The notes under the pieces: model-generated
What the model saw: only the letters and a program-made list of their open reading frames with translations
Told to the model about the DNA's origin: nothing
Database searches by the model: none
Translations under genes and position numbers: made by a program
Source of the DNA: Rhodocyclaceae bacterium
Lineage (GTDB): Bacteria > Pseudomonadota > Gammaproteobacteria > Burkholderiales > Rhodocyclaceae
Direction: 5' to 3'
NCBI GenBank assembly: GCA_013821865.1
Contig: PNJM01000035.1
Coordinates: 1 to 14,700 of the forward strand
Length of the DNA stretch: 14,700 nt
Shown: positions 8,022-14,433 of the stretch, one piece after another
How the letters are laid out: each line of letters begins with the position of its first letter
Position numbering within the stretch: the first letter of the stretch is position 1

Positions 8022-9248
8022 ATGACCCGGCCCCCCTCCCCGAATCGAGTATTCCGCCAGCGAGGCGCCGTTCTGATCGCCGTCCTCGCCCTGCTGGGCG
8101 CAGGCGCGCTCTATCTGTTTGTCAAGCAACTGAACTCGTCGCAATTGCGGACAGCGCGCATGCAAAATACTGCCAACGCCCTCGCTCAGGCCAAGGAGGC
8201 GCTGGTCGGCGATGCGATCTCGCAGCCGACTGTGATCTCGGCGGGCTATCTGCGCCTTCCCGACTTGGGCTTTGGGGTTGGATTCGTGGCCGCTGAAGGC
8301 GGGACCCCGCCGAACTTCGCGGGCAACAACAAGGATTACTCCGTAATCGGGAAAATCCCATGGAAAACCCTTGGAACAACGTCGTTGCGTGACGGCCGGG
8401 GAGAATGCCTCTGGTACGTGGTTTCAGGCCGCTTCAAGAAATTTCCGGTAACCGACGCACTCAACTGGGACACTCTGGGGCAGATCGATGTCATCGACGG
8501 AAGCGGAAACCTCATTGCAGGCAATCTTGCCGCACTGATCGTGGCTCCCGGTCAGGCCCTCGACAGCCAGAGCCATGTGCTTTCCGATGCGGTCTATACA
8601 GAATGCGGCGGCAACTACGATGCCCGGAATTACCTCGATTCGTTCGACAATGCCTATGCCATATCGGGAGAGGTCAACTACTTCACCGGAAGCACGAACA
8701 ACCGGGTTGCGCTCGACAGCAACAACAAACGATTCGTGATGGCAGACAACGATCACTACAACGACCGCTTTCTTGCCGTCACGGTCGACGATATTTTTCG
8801 CCCATTGATCCGACGCAGCGATTTTACGGTGCAGATCGGCAGCCTTCTCTATGATCCTGACTTCACTGTTCACCTTCAGGCCTTGGCCATAGCAGGCGGG
8901 AAAGGGACCGACAACATCGATTGCAATGCCATCGCCAATGCCGACAACAAGACTTTCTGCTCCAACTGGAAGGAAATGCTGCTTCTTACCCAACTTGCCA
9001 CGCCGTCCTCCATCACTATCGACGGCGCGCCATCTCCCTCATGCAGTCGCGTGCTAATCTTCGCCGGACAGAGAATTGCCCCGGAGGTTCGTGCAACAGC
9101 GGCCGACAAGTCGAACAAGGCCAACTACCTGGAGGGCACAAACCTGGCCGCCTTCAATGTCCCGGTCGCCAACTCCGCTGCGTTCAGCGGCCCGTCTGCC
9201 TTTAACGCGAACACCCCGGGTGCCGATATTTTGAGGTGTCTGCCGTGA
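8022..9248 (+). CDS. large prepilin-like minor subunit lacking Glu5
   Basis: 408 residues from ATG 8022, 28 nt after the previous stop. The frame is open to 7965, but the longer start would overlap the previous gene and has no pilin logic. The N-terminus RQRG-AVLIAVLALLGAGALYLF looks like a prepilin leader plus hydrophobic helix with cleavage after Gly15. Position +5 is Ala rather than Glu, as in GspK/PilX-type minor subunits. After the helix comes AQAKEALVG, then GYLRLPDL, GKIPWKTLG and RDGRGECLWYVVSG. This same order of blocks appears in the next gene (REALLGF, GRLPCP, ALPWADLG, LDAWGRRFTYRV), so the two are probably diverged relatives. Six Cys (129, 195, 301, 313, 341, 406) suggest periplasmic disulfides. 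It is much larger than a normal pilin and may act at the tip or in initiation. Codon bias is weaker than in the assembly genes. Confidence 0.78.
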   Translation: MTRPPSPNRVFRQRGAVLIAVLALLGAGALYLFVKQLNSSQLRTARMQNTANALAQAKEALVGDAISQPTVISAGYLRLPDLGFGVGFVAAEGGTPPNFAGNNKDYSVIGKIPWKTLGTTSLRDGRGECLWYVVSGRFKKFPVTDALNWDTLGQIDVIDGSGNLIAGNLAALIVAPGQALDSQSHVLSDAVYTECGGNYDARNYLDSFDNAYAISGEVNYFTGSTNNRVALDSNNKRFVMADNDHYNDRFLAVTVDDIFRPLIRRSDFTVQIGSLLYDPDFTVHLQALAIAGGKGTDNIDCNAIANADNKTFCSNWKEMLLLTQLATPSSITIDGAPSPSCSRVLIFAGQRIAPEVRATAADKSNKANYLEGTNLAAFNVPVANSAAFSGPSAFNANTPGADILRCLP

Positions 9249-9963
9249 GACGATACCCTCGAACCTGTTTAGTAATCCGCAACGGATTTACGCTTACCGA
9301 ACTCGCGGTTGTACTCCTCATCATCGCACTCCTGATCGGCGGCCTGCTGATGCCCCTATCCGCGCAAGTCGATCTGCGCAACGCAAGCGATACGAGCAAA
9401 TCCCTGGCCGACATCAGGGAAGCGCTGCTCGGGTTTGCCACTGCCAACGGACGATTGCCGTGCCCGCCAACCCAACCCTGGCCGCAGGTACGGAGGATTG
9501 CACCCGCACCGAGGGCGCGCTCCCTTGGGCTGACCTGGGGGTACCCCAACTGGATGCGTGGGGCCGGCGATTCACCTACCGCGTAACGAATTCCTTCAAA
9601 GATGCGATTGCAGCCGCAACTGTCGCCCCCCCGGTAGCATGCACGGCGACACCCGTACAATCCTCCTTCGCCCTTTGCTCGGAGGGCGACATCACAGTCA
9701 CGGACGGCGGCACCACCATCGCGAGCAAAATTCCGGCCATTGTCGTATCCCATGGCAGCAACGGGCGCGGCGCTTTCCTGCCCGATGGAACCCAGATTCC
9801 AGGTGCCGCAAACGACGAACTCGAAAACGCCAACAACAACGCGACTTTCGTCAGCCGCGCCGTCACATCCCCGGGCTCGGCCAACGAGTTCGACGATCTC
9901 GTCGCCTGGGTTCCCCTCCCCATCCTCATGAACCGCATGGTCACCGCCGGCAGGCTGCCGTAA
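9245..9963 (+). pseudogene. type IV prepilin-like gene, frameshifted near 9463
   Basis: The two halves of one pilin gene lie in different frames. The first (start GTG 9245, overlapping the previous stop as GTGA, with GAGG at 9233-9236) reads through a classical prepilin peptidase site RNG-FTLTEL with Glu5 and a hydrophobic helix, then REALLGFATANGRLPCP. The second half is in frame from about 9463-9466 onward, reading ANPTLAAGTEDC, ALPWADLGVPQLDAWG, ending NRMVTAGRLP at 9963. Joining them by one step back in the CCC run (9463-9465) restores the block GRLPCPANP and gives about 239 aa. Without correction the first frame stops at 9584-9586. The total length (719 nt) is one base short of a whole number of codons, so a single deleted base is the simplest reading. 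It may be a true mutation or a consensus error in a C run. GTG 9236 is an alternative start with no better signal. Confidence 0.8.
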
Positions 9964-10038
9964 GCGACCACCCCAGGCGGGCCTATGCCGATATTCTTGA
10001 CCGCCCCCGCCCATTCCTGCGAAACTTGAGCAACCATC

Positions 10039-10054
10039 GCGGGAGCATTCCCGC
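10039..10054 (+). other. short hairpin upstream of cyclase gene
   Basis: GCGGGA / TCCCGC forms a 6-bp stem with a 4-nt loop, ending 21 nt before the cyclase ATG. No T run follows, so it is not a simple terminator. It could be a 5' leader structure, or chance in GC-rich DNA. The surrounding gap (9964-10075) shows no convincing promoter. Confidence 0.25.
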
Positions 10055-10075
10055 TCCAACGTTCCGGAGACCTCC

Positions 10076-11383
10076 ATGACGGGCGGCTCACCCAGCCTCC
10101 TCGATCGACTGCGCACTGCCGGCATCGACCCGGGCGACAGCGAGGAACAGCGCCTGAACAAGTCGCTGCTGATGTTCGCCACGGGCCTCGCCAGCGTCGC
10201 CTCGATGCTGTGGCTCGTCATCTACTGGAGCCTCGGGCCGCAATTGTCATCAACGCTGCCTTTCGCCTTCCAGATCCTGCTGGCGACCAACCTGGGGGTC
10301 TACCTTCGCTGGGGGAACTTCGAGTTCTTCCGCCTCAGCCAGCTGGCGCTGCTGCTGTTCTTCCCCTTCGTCGTGCAATGGACGATCGGCAATTTCATCA
10401 CGGCCAGCGGCATCACCATCTGGGGGCTGCTGGCGCCGGTCGGGGCCATCCTCTTCATGGGCGGGCGAGAATCGCTCGCCTGGTTCGCCGCCTACATCTT
10501 CCTGCTCGCGCTGTCCGGCTTCTTCGACTACAACCTGGCCGCGGCGGAAATCCAGCACAAGAACAATCAGGTTCCGATCCAGACCGCCGTCGTCTTCTTC
10601 GCCCTCAACTTCGCCGCGGTCTCGACCATCGTTTTCCTGCTGCTGCGCTTCGCCATCAACGAGAAGCAGAAGGCGCAGGCGCGAATGGAGGAAGCGCACC
10701 GCCTGCTGCAGCTCGAGCAGGAGCGCTCCGAACGGCTGCTGCTCAATATCCTGCCCGGGCCGGTGGCCGAACGCCTGAAGAACAGCAACCAGACCATCGC
10801 CGACGGCTTCGCCGACGTGACGGTGATGTTCGCCGACATCGTCAATTTCACGCACGTTGCCGAGGGCATGTCGCCGAGCCAGGTATTCGCCATGCTCAAC
10901 CGCATCTTCTCTTCATTCGACGAGCTGGCCGAGCAATACGGCCTGGAGAAGATCAAGACGATCGGCGACGCCTACATGGTGGCGGGCGGCCTCAATGACG
11001 ACCGGGCCGACTACTCCGAGGCCATCGCCGAAATGGCGCTGGCCATGCGCGAACTGCTGCAGCGGGATTTCACGGTGAACGACGCGCGCCTGGAGATCCG
11101 CATCGGCATCGGCACCGGCCCCGTGGTGGCCGGCGTGGTCGGCAAGAAGAAGTTCATCTATGACCTGTGGGGCGACACGGTGAACATCGCCAGCCGCATC
11201 ACCGCAGAGGGGGTCCCGGGCATGATCCAGGTCGATGGCATGACCTTCCGGCGGCTCAGGGATCGCTTCGAGTTCCACGAGCCTCAGACCCTCTACCTCA
11301 AAGGCAAGGGCGACATGCGGGTCTATCGCATGATCGGCAAGAAGCCGGGTAGCGGCCGCCGGACAGCCGCTACTGCGGCGTAG
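10076..11383 (+). CDS. membrane-bound class III adenylate cyclase
   Basis: Makes cAMP from ATP at the inner membrane. 435 aa with about six TM helices in residues 31-192, a helical signalling linker (193-235, including LLLNILPGPVAERLK) and a complete class III catalytic domain (about 240-420). Metal-binding Asp254 (MFADIVNFT) and Asp298 (KTIGDAYM) are present. The adenine-selecting pair is Lys294 and Asp363 (YDLWGDTVN), matching the adenylate rather than guanylate pattern. Transition-state Asn370 and Arg374 (NIASR) are kept at the expected +7/+11 spacing from Asp363, so the enzyme should be active. ATG 10076 has GGAGA at 10066-10070. It lies 112 nt after the broken prepilin gene, so it could be read with the pilus operon or separately. 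Its 3' end overlaps the converging kinase gene by 14 bp. The membrane part may sense a ligand, which cannot be identified from sequence. Confidence 0.93.
   Translation: MTGGSPSLLDRLRTAGIDPGDSEEQRLNKSLLMFATGLASVASMLWLVIYWSLGPQLSSTLPFAFQILLATNLGVYLRWGNFEFFRLSQLALLLFFPFVVQWTIGNFITASGITIWGLLAPVGAILFMGGRESLAWFAAYIFLLALSGFFDYNLAAAEIQHKNNQVPIQTAVVFFALNFAAVSTIVFLLLRFAINEKQKAQARMEEAHRLLQLEQERSERLLLNILPGPVAERLKNSNQTIADGFADVTVMFADIVNFTHVAEGMSPSQVFAMLNRIFSSFDELAEQYGLEKIKTIGDAYMVAGGLNDDRADYSEAIAEMALAMRELLQRDFTVNDARLEIRIGIGTGPVVAGVVGKKKFIYDLWGDTVNIASRITAEGVPGMIQVDGMTFRRLRDRFEFHEPQTLYLKGKGDMRVYRMIGKKPGSGRRTAATAA
11366..11379. other. hairpin at the convergent stop codons
   Basis: GCCGC-TACT-GCGGC forms a 5-bp stem exactly where the cyclase (stop 11381-11383) and kinase (stop 11372-11370) genes overlap. 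No T run on either strand. It might help separate converging transcripts but is short. Confidence 0.25.
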
Positions 11384-13106
11384 TCCCTTCCCCCGCCGGC
11401 TGGCGCAGCTCGAAGCAGACGCGCCCCTGCCGGTTGCTCAAGATCCCCAGCGCATAGCGATAGAACTCGGCGTGGCGCGCCGCCTGGTAAAGGCCGATGC
11501 CGAGCCCGGCATGCGAGGCCACCGGCGCACGGAAAAGGTCGGCCGCCACGGCGTCGGGAATGGCGGCGCCGTCGTCGCACACGGTGAGGCTCAGCGGCGC
11601 CTCCGCGGCGATGGACACCCGTATCCGCAGATCGGGATGGCCCTGTCTCTTGGCCAGCGCATTCTCCAGGAGATTCTCGGCAACGCCGTTGAACAGCGTT
11701 GCCGGAACCAGCATCTCGCCCGCCACCGATTCCGGCTCGAACGCCACCCCGTTCTCGGCGTAGCGGCCGCGCAGCGCCGCCCACCAGCGGCCAAGCGGCA
11801 CATATTGGGTGCTTTCGAGCTCCGGGCGCCTCAGCTTGTCCATCGTCTGCTGCAGGCGCTGCGAAATCACCGGCAGCTGGCGGCGCAGCAAGGCCTGGAA
11901 CTGCGGTGAAATCTCCTCGCCCTCGCTGGCGGCCGCGAAGCAAAGGGCATTGAGCGACTGCAGCAGGTTCTTCACGTCGTGCGTAAGCCGGGCGCCGGTC
12001 TCGTGGATCGCCCTGACGTAACTCAGCTTCTGCAGTTCCTGGCCGCGCAGCTTGGCCTGGTAGAACTCGCCGAGCAATTGCGCCAGCAGATCGAAGTGCC
12101 ATATCAATGCCGGGCTCAAGGGGTGCCGGGTATACACGGCAAGCGACAGCGCATTGTGACGGAACTCGCTGCACTGCCCTTCATGCCGGCCGAAGCCGCC
12201 CTCCTTGCCGGCTGCCCTCCACTTCCCGCCGGCGACCCACGGCAGGCGCGACATGCCGGACAAGGCGTCGTCGAGGAATTTGTCGGGCTGGTCTTCCCTT
12301 TGCGAGTGCTCGGCCAGGTAATGCAGCCAGCGCTCGAAGGGCAGGCCGATCGAGAGCAGATAGCGCGAGAAGAGCACGTTCAGGCCGGTAAAGCCCACCC
12401 GGGGGTTCCAGGCCCAGGCGAGCAGGAACAGCACCGCCGACAGGATCACGAGCGTATAGACCAGGGACTCGATGTAGCCGCGATTGATGAGCAGCATGGC
12501 GGCAACGCTGCCGAGCACCAGCACCGCGAGGATGAGAAACACGAATGCGCTGTAGACAAAGTCGATCACCTCCACCTCGTCCTCCGCCTCCTGCTCCAGC
12601 GGCAGCAGGGCCATGAGCGGGAAGAGCACCGGCAGGCCGTACTTGGCGAGCTGAAAGAATATCTGCGGCATGACGTACGACTGCGGGATCACCTGCGGCA
12701 CCAGGAACACCAGGAGGACGCCGACCAGATAGGTCAATACCAGCAGGTAGAGCACTTTGGTCCGGCGCGCGGCGAAGAAGAACACCTTGCCCCCCACGAT
12801 GCCGGCCAGTGCCATGACCCAGAAAATCATCAGCCACCAGCTGATCCAGATGGCGCTGCCCAGCACCACCGCGGCGATGACTGCCAGCTGCAGCCAGCTC
12901 AGCCGCTGCTCGGCGCGAACGAAAGGCTGCCAGAGGATGAACAGTCCGATATGAACCACCAGCAGGGTCCGCCCCACGCCGCTCTCGATACCCTGCAGCA
13001 GCAGAAGATGCAGCAGGACCAGCAGGCCCACAAGGACCCAGCGCCGCTGGCCGTACGTCAGATTGGCAAGACCGGACAAGGCATTCACGATGGCAATATT
13101 TGACAA
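11370..13106 (-). CDS. polytopic sensor histidine kinase, PilS/PrsK-like
   Basis: 578 aa from TTG 13106; GTG 13088 is an alternative and neither has a clear Shine-Dalgarno. The first 235 residues are strongly hydrophobic with about seven or eight TM helices. A weak GAF-like linker region (about 240-350) follows, then a helical dimerisation region with the phosphoacceptor His376 in RLTHDVKNLLQSLN. The HATPase domain has an N box ENLLENA (477-483), G1 DDGAAIP (511-517) and G2 GLGIGLYQAA (534-543). All catalytic elements are present. The HDVKN H-box resembles PrsK-type kinases of PEP-CTERM systems as well as PilS. No response regulator is in the window. It is divergent from the pilin gene and shares its 133-bp control region, so control of the sigma-54 pilin promoter through an unlinked activator is plausible but inferred. 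Confidence 0.9.
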   Translation of the reverse strand: MSNIAIVNALSGLANLTYGQRRWVLVGLLVLLHLLLLQGIESGVGRTLLVVHIGLFILWQPFVRAEQRLSWLQLAVIAAVVLGSAIWISWWLMIFWVMALAGIVGGKVFFFAARRTKVLYLLVLTYLVGVLLVFLVPQVIPQSYVMPQIFFQLAKYGLPVLFPLMALLPLEQEAEDEVEVIDFVYSAFVFLILAVLVLGSVAAMLLINRGYIESLVYTLVILSAVLFLLAWAWNPRVGFTGLNVLFSRYLLSIGLPFERWLHYLAEHSQREDQPDKFLDDALSGMSRLPWVAGGKWRAAGKEGGFGRHEGQCSEFRHNALSLAVYTRHPLSPALIWHFDLLAQLLGEFYQAKLRGQELQKLSYVRAIHETGARLTHDVKNLLQSLNALCFAAASEGEEISPQFQALLRRQLPVISQRLQQTMDKLRRPELESTQYVPLGRWWAALRGRYAENGVAFEPESVAGEMLVPATLFNGVAENLLENALAKRQGHPDLRIRVSIAAEAPLSLTVCDDGAAIPDAVAADLFRAPVASHAGLGIGLYQAARHAEFYRYALGILSNRQGRVCFELRQPAGEGTTPQ

Positions 13107-13137
13107 GAAAACGACAGTGTCGTCGGAAAATCGACAG
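13101..13137. promoter_or_regulatory. phased TGTC/GACA half-sites, possible response-regulator (PilR-like) binding region
   Basis: GACA occurs at 13102, 13113 and 13133, i.e. 11 and 20 bp apart (one and two helical turns). TGTC at 13118-13121 forms the perfect palindrome CGACA-G-TGTCG (13112-13122). CGACAG is directly repeated at 13112 and 13132. Three of these fit the (C/G)TGTC core described for Pseudomonas PilR. They lie about 80-115 bp before the predicted pilin start point, a usual distance for sigma-54 activators, and reach the start codon of the divergent kinase. Function is inferred. Confidence 0.5.
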
Positions 13138-13142
13138 AAACC

Positions 13143-13157
13143 TGTGATATTTTCACA
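13143..13157. promoter_or_regulatory. CRP-like palindrome with 5-nt spacer
   Basis: TGTGA-TATTT-TCACA is a perfect 5-bp inverted repeat with the CRP half-sites, centred about 66 bp before the predicted pilin transcription start. The canonical CRP spacer is 6 nt, so this is one base short and may bind another regulator or nothing. It is listed because an adenylate cyclase is encoded nearby. Confidence 0.3.
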
Positions 13158-13189
13158 AGTTTCAATGCCAATACCCTGCTTTTAAAGGA

Positions 13190-13204
13190 TGGCATCAATT
13201 TTGC
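13190..13204 (+). promoter_or_regulatory. sigma-54 promoter of the pilin gene
   Basis: TGGCATCAATTTTGC matches the sigma-54 -24/-12 consensus (TGGCAC-N5-TTGC): the invariant GG (13191-13192) and GC (13203-13204) are separated by exactly 10 bp. Transcription should start near 13216, leaving a short leader before the GTG start at 13240. Sigma-54 promoters with a PilS/PilR pair are known for pilin genes. Confidence 0.8.
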
Positions 13205-13239
13205 TTCATGATTTTTAGGATTCATCCCAGGAGAATACC

Positions 13240-13950
13240 GTGAGACAACAACAATCAGGCTTCACCCTCGTCGAAATCGCCATCGTACTGGTAATCATCG
13301 GCCTTTTGCTGGGCGGCGTGCTGAAGGGTCAGGAACTGATCAACAGCGCGAAGGTGAAAAACTTCGCCAATGACTTCCGTAATATCCCGCTGTTCATCTA
13401 CGGCTATCAGGACAAGTACAAGGCCTTGCCGGGTGATGATTCCGGCGCTGTAGCTCACTTGGGCGCAGGTGCAACACAAATCGCTTTGGCCTCCGGAGGC
13501 GGTACGGCCGGCAACGGCGTAATCAACGGCAACTGGTGGGACGGAGCAGCATCATTGGCTGCAAGTGAATCTGTTGCGTTTTGGGAACATGTCCGGCGTG
13601 CGAATTTGGCTGCCGGTGCCACCGCTATAGCTGCTGACTCGGACTTGCCGAAGAACGCTGATGGTGGCTGGATCGGTATCGAATCAGGTTCAACCGTAGC
13701 GGCGAACCAGTACATTACCGGACTGAGTGGTACCTATATTGTTTGTTCGGCCGGGATACTGGGGAAGTTTGCCAAGCAACTTGATTCCAACGTGGACGAC
13801 GGTAATCCGTTCACTGGATCGATGCGTGCAACTCCGGGAATGCCGACAGCGCGCGGCAACGCAGCGCATTGCAGCGTTGTTGGCACACCAGCTGGTTGCG
13901 CAACAGCCGTTGATGATGCCTCTCCCTATACCGTATGCATGGCATTCTAA
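13240..13950 (+). CDS. type IV prepilin, candidate major pilin
   Basis: 236 aa starting with GTG 13240, with AGGAGA (13229-13234) 5 nt upstream. The short basic leader MRQQQSG is cut before Phe8 by prepilin peptidase. The mature N-terminus FTLVEIAIVLVIIGLLLGG has Glu5 and the hydrophobic assembly helix. The protein continues GQELINSAKVKNFANDFRNI and ALPGDD, a pattern common in betaproteobacterial pilins. Four cysteines (169, 211, 220, 233) lie in the C-terminal part; Cys211-Cys233 or Cys220-Cys233 could close a D-loop. It has its own sigma-54 promoter and terminator, which suits a highly expressed subunit separate from the assembly operon. Codon use is visibly less GC-biased than in the assembly genes. 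Major rather than minor pilin is inferred from its separate transcription unit. Confidence 0.93.
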   Translation: MRQQQSGFTLVEIAIVLVIIGLLLGGVLKGQELINSAKVKNFANDFRNIPLFIYGYQDKYKALPGDDSGAVAHLGAGATQIALASGGGTAGNGVINGNWWDGAASLAASESVAFWEHVRRANLAAGATAIAADSDLPKNADGGWIGIESGSTVAANQYITGLSGTYIVCSAGILGKFAKQLDSNVDDGNPFTGSMRATPGMPTARGNAAHCSVVGTPAGCATAVDDASPYTVCMAF

Positions 13951-13961
13951 AAAATAGGGTA

Positions 13962-14010
13962 GGAAATTGGAAATAGGGGACATGGAAATAGGGGACAGAC
14001 CCCAATTTCC
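13962..14010. repeat. REP-like element with two tandem 15-nt units
   Basis: TGGAAATAGGGGACA occurs twice back to back (13968-13982, 13983-13997), followed by GGGG-ACAGA-CCCC (13991-14003). The outer arms GGAAATTGG (13962-13970) and CCAATTTCC (14002-14010) are perfect inverted repeats. The GGGG-N5-CCCC core flanked by GGAAAT-type arms resembles REP/BIME elements found near REP-associated tyrosine transposases. It lies between the pilin stop codon and its terminator and so is probably part of the pilin mRNA. Confidence 0.7.
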
Positions 14011-14016
14011 TGTTTC

Positions 14017-14039
14017 AAAGCCCGCTCAGCGGGCTTTTT
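14017..14039 (+). terminator. rho-independent terminator after the pilin gene
   Basis: AAAGCCCGC-TCA-GCGGGCTTT is a perfect 9-bp stem with a 3-nt loop, and the T run extends to 14039. It lies 66 nt after the pilin stop, with the repeat element in between. Confidence 0.9.
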
Positions 14040-14045
14040 CTTTGG

Positions 14046-14183
14046 TCATCCCTTCAGCAACCGGTTCTCCCCCGCCGCCAGGCTGTCCGGCACGCCCATC
14101 AGCACCACCACGCCGCCCGCCTCGAAGCACGCATTGTCGAAAATCCTCACCCCGCTTGCTCTGGTGTAGACTGCTGCTGCCAT
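14046..14183 (-). pseudogene. possible remnant or 45-aa ORF with coding-like codons
   Basis: The minus frame beginning at ATG 14183 (sharing its bases with the start of the plus-strand DUF4258 gene) reads MAAAVYTRASGVRIFDNACF, then a hydrophobic EAGGVVVLMGVPDSLAAGE segment, and stops at 14046. Third positions are strongly G/C, as in the real genes here, and the segment looks protein-like. There is no Shine-Dalgarno. It may be the 3' remnant of an unrelated gene left after rearrangement, or chance. The opposite strand here (14041-14181) holds no plus-strand gene and no convincing -35/-10 pair for the downstream genes. The family is not recognised. Confidence 0.25.
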
Positions 14184-14433
14184 GCGATTTAACATGACCA
14201 AGCACGCCGAAGCCGTGGTGGCCAACCGTGGCATCAAGGCGGAATGGATCGAAGCAGCCCTTGAGGTTCCTGAGAGTACCCACCCCGATCCCGAGGATGG
14301 CGAGTTGCAGCATGTTCTAAGAAAAATCCCGGAATTCGGGAACCGGGTGCTGCGAGTGGTATTCAACCAGACGAAGAGCCCGGCACTGATCGTGACGGCC
14401 TACTTTGACAGGACGATGAAAGGAAGGTTATGA
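14182..14433 (+). CDS. DUF4258-like protein, putative toxin of a small TA pair
   Basis: 83 aa. It begins MRFNMTKHAEAVVANRGIK and ends LIVTAYFDRTMKGRL, a His/Arg N-terminal helix plus C-terminal beta-strand pattern as in DUF4258 proteins, which are often placed with RelE/BrnT-like toxins. The pattern 'TKHA...RGI' followed by W and a late 'VTAYFDR' is characteristic. The start could also be ATG 14194 (MTKHAEA). Its stop overlaps the ATG of the next gene (ATGA, 14430-14433), so the two are coupled. Toxic activity is inferred from family and layout, with toxin first and partner second. Confidence 0.75.
   Translation: MRFNMTKHAEAVVANRGIKAEWIEAALEVPESTHPDPEDGELQHVLRKIPEFGNRVLRVVFNQTKSPALIVTAYFDRTMKGRL

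Noticed and set aside
9455..9470. Programmed -1 ribosomal frameshift in the prepilin gene
   Set aside because: No canonical slippery heptamer or clear downstream structure; a one-base deletion or consensus error is simpler.
10039..10054. Hairpin as terminator of the minor pilin operon
   Set aside because: No T run follows and the stem is 6 bp; it does not qualify as an intrinsic terminator.
11979..13103. 374-codon plus-strand frame opposite the histidine kinase
   Set aside because: Gln/His/Glu-rich antisense shadow. The minus strand carries a complete kinase with H, N, G1 and G2 boxes and TM helices.
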